A DNA stretch of 64,000 bases from Pseudomonadota bacterium (GTDB lineage: Bacteria > Pseudomonadota > Gammaproteobacteria > Steroidobacterales > Steroidobacteraceae): assembly GCA_023423935.1 (NCBI GenBank), contig JAFAEQ010000056.1, positions 62,001 to 126,000 on the forward strand, written 5' to 3'. The first letter of the stretch is position 1. Each line of letters begins with the position of its first letter. The notes beneath the pieces are model-generated. The model was given only the letters and a program-made list of their open reading frames with translations. It did not search any database and was not told the origin of the DNA. Shown here one piece after another: positions 61,208 through 64,000 of this stretch. Position numbers and translations under genes: made by a program.

Positions 61208-62560
61208 TTGAACGCCAATTCCGAAGCGTCGCTGGCCGATGTTGCACCTGCTGTGCATGCAAAGCCGGATGCGCGCGCCTGGTCCGCACTGACGATTCTG
61301 TGCTTCGTCTATGTCCTGAACTTCCTGGATCGGCAGCTGCTGTCGATTCTCGCCAAACCCATTCAGGACGATCTCGGTGTCACCGACGGCCAGCTCGGAA
61401 TGATCGGCGGTCTGTATTTCGCTTTGTTCTACTGCGTGCTGGCAATTCCCGTGGGGTGGTTTGCCGATCGTACGAATCGCGTGCGGGTGCTCTCGTTCGC
61501 CTGCGCACTGTGGAGCGCGGCGACGATCGCCTGCGGTCTGTCGAACAGTTATGCGCAACTTGCCATCGCACGAATGTCGGTGGGTATCGGTGAAGCGGGC
61601 GGGGTGCCGCCTTCCTACGCCATCGTTACCGATTACTTCCCGCCGGGCACACGCGGCACGGCGCTCGGTCTCTACAACCTGGGCCCGCCCATCGGGCTTG
61701 CGCTCGGCGTGGCATTCGGCGCCTCCATTGCGGCGGCCTACGACTGGCGATCCGCATTCATCTGTCTGGGCGCAGTCGGCATTCTCGCCGCGCTGGTCGT
61801 GATCCTCTTTGTGCGAGAGCCCGTCCGCGGCGGCCTGGACGCGCCGTCCACGCGTACGGGCAAGAACGAGAAGGCTCCCTTCTGGCCGACATGCCGCATG
61901 TTCTTTGCTCAGCCGGTGCTCTTGAGCGTTTCGCTTGCGACAGGTGCCACTCAGTTCGTCACCTATGCGCTGCTCAATTTCGCGACTCTTTTTCTGATGC
62001 GCGAGAAGGGCATGACGCTCGGTGAAGTCGCAGTCTATTACTCGGTGCTGCTCGGCGTTTCCATTAGCGCGGGCATGTACGTCTCAGGCCGTCTCATCGA
62101 CCGTTTCGCGCCGCGATCGCGAAGTGCGTACGGCTACCTACCTGCGATTGCGCTGCTGCTGGCGATTCCGTTCTTCATCGGCTTCGTGTGGAGCCCCGAC
62201 TGGCGCATTGCGCTCGCTTTCCTCGCGCTGCCGATGTTCTTCAACTACTTCTATCTCTCTCCCGCGGTAACGCTCGTGCAGGAAGAGGTGAAGCCGAACG
62301 AGCGCGTGCTTGCGGGTGCGTTGCTGCTGCTCGTGATGAACCTGATCGGTCTGGGTTTCGGACCGACGTTTCTGGGCGCGATGAGCGATTACTTCAGGGC
62401 AACCCATCCCCAGGATTCGCTGCAGATGGCGTTCTACACGCTCGTTCCGTTTTATCTGCTGGCGTCGGGCCTGCATCTGTGGCTCGCGCGCGTGCTCAAG
62501 CGCCAGAGTTCCCTGCGCCAGGCTGCCCTGCGCCACGACCCACATCGGAGAGGCTCGTAA
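61208..62560 (+). CDS. MFS transporter (spinster-like)
   Basis: A 450-residue major facilitator with 12 predicted membrane helices. The first helix ILCFVYVLNFLDRQLLSILA, KPIQDDLGVTDGQLGMIGGL, the loop WFADRTNRVRVLSF and IGEAGGVPPSYAIVTDYFPP match the ACS/spinster-like MFS group common beside esterases and aromatic catabolism genes. TTG is the start, with AAGGG in front. Its TAA overlaps the ATG of the carboxylesterase gene (TAATG), so the two proteins are co-translated and probably handle the same substrate, the esterase outside and the transporter importing a product. Confidence 0.9.
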   Translation: MNANSEASLADVAPAVHAKPDARAWSALTILCFVYVLNFLDRQLLSILAKPIQDDLGVTDGQLGMIGGLYFALFYCVLAIPVGWFADRTNRVRVLSFACALWSAATIACGLSNSYAQLAIARMSVGIGEAGGVPPSYAIVTDYFPPGTRGTALGLYNLGPPIGLALGVAFGASIAAAYDWRSAFICLGAVGILAALVVILFVREPVRGGLDAPSTRTGKNEKAPFWPTCRMFFAQPVLLSVSLATGATQFVTYALLNFATLFLMREKGMTLGEVAVYYSVLLGVSISAGMYVSGRLIDRFAPRSRSAYGYLPAIALLLAIPFFIGFVWSPDWRIALAFLALPMFFNYFYLSPAVTLVQEEVKPNERVLAGALLLLVMNLIGLGFGPTFLGAMSDYFRATHPQDSLQMAFYTLVPFYLLASGLHLWLARVLKRQSSLRQAALRHDPHRRGS

Positions 62561-64000
62561 TGCGCGTACGTCTCTGCCTGTCTGCGTTGATCGCTGTGTG
62601 TCTGACGCTTCCCGCGTTGGCGGACACGGATCCGCTGGTGACGACCCCGGCGGGAAAGCTGCGCGGTGAGGCGGTCGGCAATCTGAACGTGTTCAAGGGA
62701 ATTCCGTACGCAATGCCGCCGACCGGCGCGAACCGGTGGAAACCGGCGGCTGCGATGAAGCCCTGGAGCGGTGAGCGCGAGGCGAGGCACTTCGGCGCTG
62801 CCTGCGTACAACCGCCCTCACGTCCGGGCAGTCTTTACGCTGACAACGTCGGACCGACGAGCGAGGACTGCCTCTTCCTCAACGTGTGGGCGCCAAAGAA
62901 CGCGCGCAAAGCCCCGGTGTTCGTCTGGATCTACGGTGGCGCGCTGAGCTCCGGTGCATCGAACCTGTCCATGTACGATGGCGCGAAGCTCGCAAGTCGC
63001 GGCGTGGTGTTCGTTTCGATCAACTATCGGCTCGGCATTCTCGGCTATCTCGCGCATCCCCAATTGAGTGCCGAGTCCGCGCAGGGCATCTCGGGCAATT
63101 ACGGCCTGCAGGATCAGATCGAAGCGCTGCGCTGGATTCAGCGCAACATCGCCGCATTCGGCGGCGATCCGGACAATGTCACGATTGCAGGCGAATCGGC
63201 CGGCGGGCTGAGCGTCATGCATCTGATGGCCTCACCGAAAGCGCGCGGCTTGTTCGCAAAGGCCATTGCACAGAGCGCCTACATGATCTCGCTCGCGGAC
63301 CTGAAGCGTTCCGTGCACGGCTCGCCCTCGGCGGAAACCATCGGCTCGCAACTCGCGGCGACACTCGGTGCGCCCGATCTGGCAGCGCTGCGAGCAATGG
63401 ATGCCACGACGCTTACGCTCGGCGCTGCGAAGTCGGGCTATTTCCCGATGAATAACATCGATGGTCAGACGCTGACACGTCAGATCGTCGACACGTTCGA
63501 GCGAGGCGAGCAGGCGCCCGTGCCGATTCTGGCGGGCTTCAACTCAGGTGAGATCCGGTCGCTGCGAACGCTCGTGCCGCCAGTGCCGGCCGATGCAGCT
63601 ACCTACGAATCCGCCATTCGCGATCGTTATGCGGATCTGGCCACACCCTTCCTCGATCTCTATCCCGCAACGAATCTGGAAGACAGCATTCTCGCGATCA
63701 CGCGCGATGCGCTCTATGGCTGGACGGCCGAGAAGCTGATGCGAAGCCAGACGGCCATCGGTCAGCGCGCCTACCTGTATCTGTTCGATCACGGCTATCC
63801 CGCGGCTGACTCATCAGACCTGCACGCATTTCACGCGGCCGAGATTCCGTACGCCTTCGGCAATATCGATCGCACTTCGCCGGTCTGGCCGAAGATTCCT
63901 GATACGCCCGAGGAGCGCGCGTTCTCCGATGCCATGGCCGACTACTGGACGAGCTTTGCGCGATCGGGCGAACCCAAAGCATCGCGACATCCGGATTGGC
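62560..64000 (+). CDS. Secreted type-B carboxylesterase (3' end outside window)
   Basis: At least 480 residues, cut by the window end. Signal peptide RVRLCLSALIAVCLTLPALA, then TPAGKLRGEAVGNLNVFKGI, PYAMPP, SEDCLFLNVWAP, the oxyanion-hole VFVWIYGGALSSGA, NYRLGILGYLAHPQLSAESA, nucleophile Ser213 in GESAGG and the acidic/His region beyond (HAFHAAEIPYAFGNI contains HAAEIPY as in type-B esterases). It hydrolyses carboxylic esters, perhaps acetyl- or feruloyl-type plant esters (inference). Translationally coupled to the MFS transporter by TAATG; GGAGAGG precedes the start. Confidence 0.93.
   Translation, partial: MRVRLCLSALIAVCLTLPALADTDPLVTTPAGKLRGEAVGNLNVFKGIPYAMPPTGANRWKPAAAMKPWSGEREARHFGAACVQPPSRPGSLYADNVGPTSEDCLFLNVWAPKNARKAPVFVWIYGGALSSGASNLSMYDGAKLASRGVVFVSINYRLGILGYLAHPQLSAESAQGISGNYGLQDQIEALRWIQRNIAAFGGDPDNVTIAGESAGGLSVMHLMASPKARGLFAKAIAQSAYMISLADLKRSVHGSPSAETIGSQLAATLGAPDLAALRAMDATTLTLGAAKSGYFPMNNIDGQTLTRQIVDTFERGEQAPVPILAGFNSGEIRSLRTLVPPVPADAATYESAIRDRYADLATPFLDLYPATNLEDSILAITRDALYGWTAEKLMRSQTAIGQRAYLYLFDHGYPAADSSDLHAFHAAEIPYAFGNIDRTSPVWPKIPDTPEERAFSDAMADYWTSFARSGEPKASRHPDW

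Overview
The window is 64 kb of GC-rich, gene-dense bacterial chromosome with no rRNA, tRNA, CRISPR array or phage/transposase gene that I could find. The gene content points to an environmental, aerobic gammaproteobacterium: a PaoABC-type periplasmic aldehyde oxidoreductase, a CecR/YbhGFSR-type drug pump, an NhaR-like regulator, AzoR, an SMR transporter, Ohr, and several secreted plant-polysaccharide enzymes. A Xanthomonadales/Nevskiales/Steroidobacter-like lineage is my inference; the sequence alone does not settle it.

Layout. 1-6.4 kb: tail of an unidentified gene, a hypothetical gene, a VioB-type ferritin-like protein, ohr with a broken divergent AraC regulator, a PD40 propeller protein, a diguanylate cyclase and an acetoacetate-decarboxylase-like protein. 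6.5-10.6 kb: small envelope/stress genes (DUF4142, 3D-domain protein, cupin, hemerythrin) around two arrays of paired-hairpin repeats, one of which holds 191-bp tandem units. 10.7-14.6 kb: paoABC. 15-19 kb: a membrane protein and three secreted proteins, including an unclassified glycosidase-like protein beside a GH10 xylanase. 19-26.2 kb: a complete efflux system (outer-membrane channel, two ABC-2 permeases, double ATPase, HlyD adaptor) with a divergent TetR regulator. 26.3-36.3 kb: hybrid histidine kinase, malectin remnant, LysR, azoR-SMR, Hsp20, MddA-like methyltransferase, an alpha/beta-hydrolase-LuxR fusion and a lactonase-like propeller. 36.4-43.1 kb: a sigma factor and anti-sigma factor opposite an animal-type haem peroxidase, a small protein and an exported TPR-CHAT protease. 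43.2-52.7 kb: a divergent EF-G, an RNase Z-like hydrolase, four tandem inverted-repeat units of about 240 bp, a TreS-like GH13, pirin, GST and a second GH10. 53-64 kb: a propeller protein, a repeat-filled intergenic region, GST, DUF1428, aldo/keto reductase, two LysR regulators, a truncated PAS sensor, and an MFS transporter overlapping a secreted carboxylesterase that runs off the window.

How they may work together. The pump genes overlap (ATGA junctions) and are probably one operon controlled from the intergenic palindrome at about 25.5 kb. The three pao genes are tightly spaced. The sigma/anti-sigma/peroxidase/CHAT locus is the best candidate for an incompletely described system: an oxidant-generating or oxidant-sensing exported enzyme, an exported caspase-like protease and a membrane-tethered sigma switch. 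Repeats dominate several intergenic gaps: paired hairpins at 7.7, 9.0 and 54.9 kb, a 24-bp-arm inverted-repeat array at 46.9-47.8 kb, a two-copy MITE-like element at 5.6 and 27.6 kb, and mixed repeats at 54.5-55.3 kb. Gene decay is visible in the AraC, malectin and PAS remnants.
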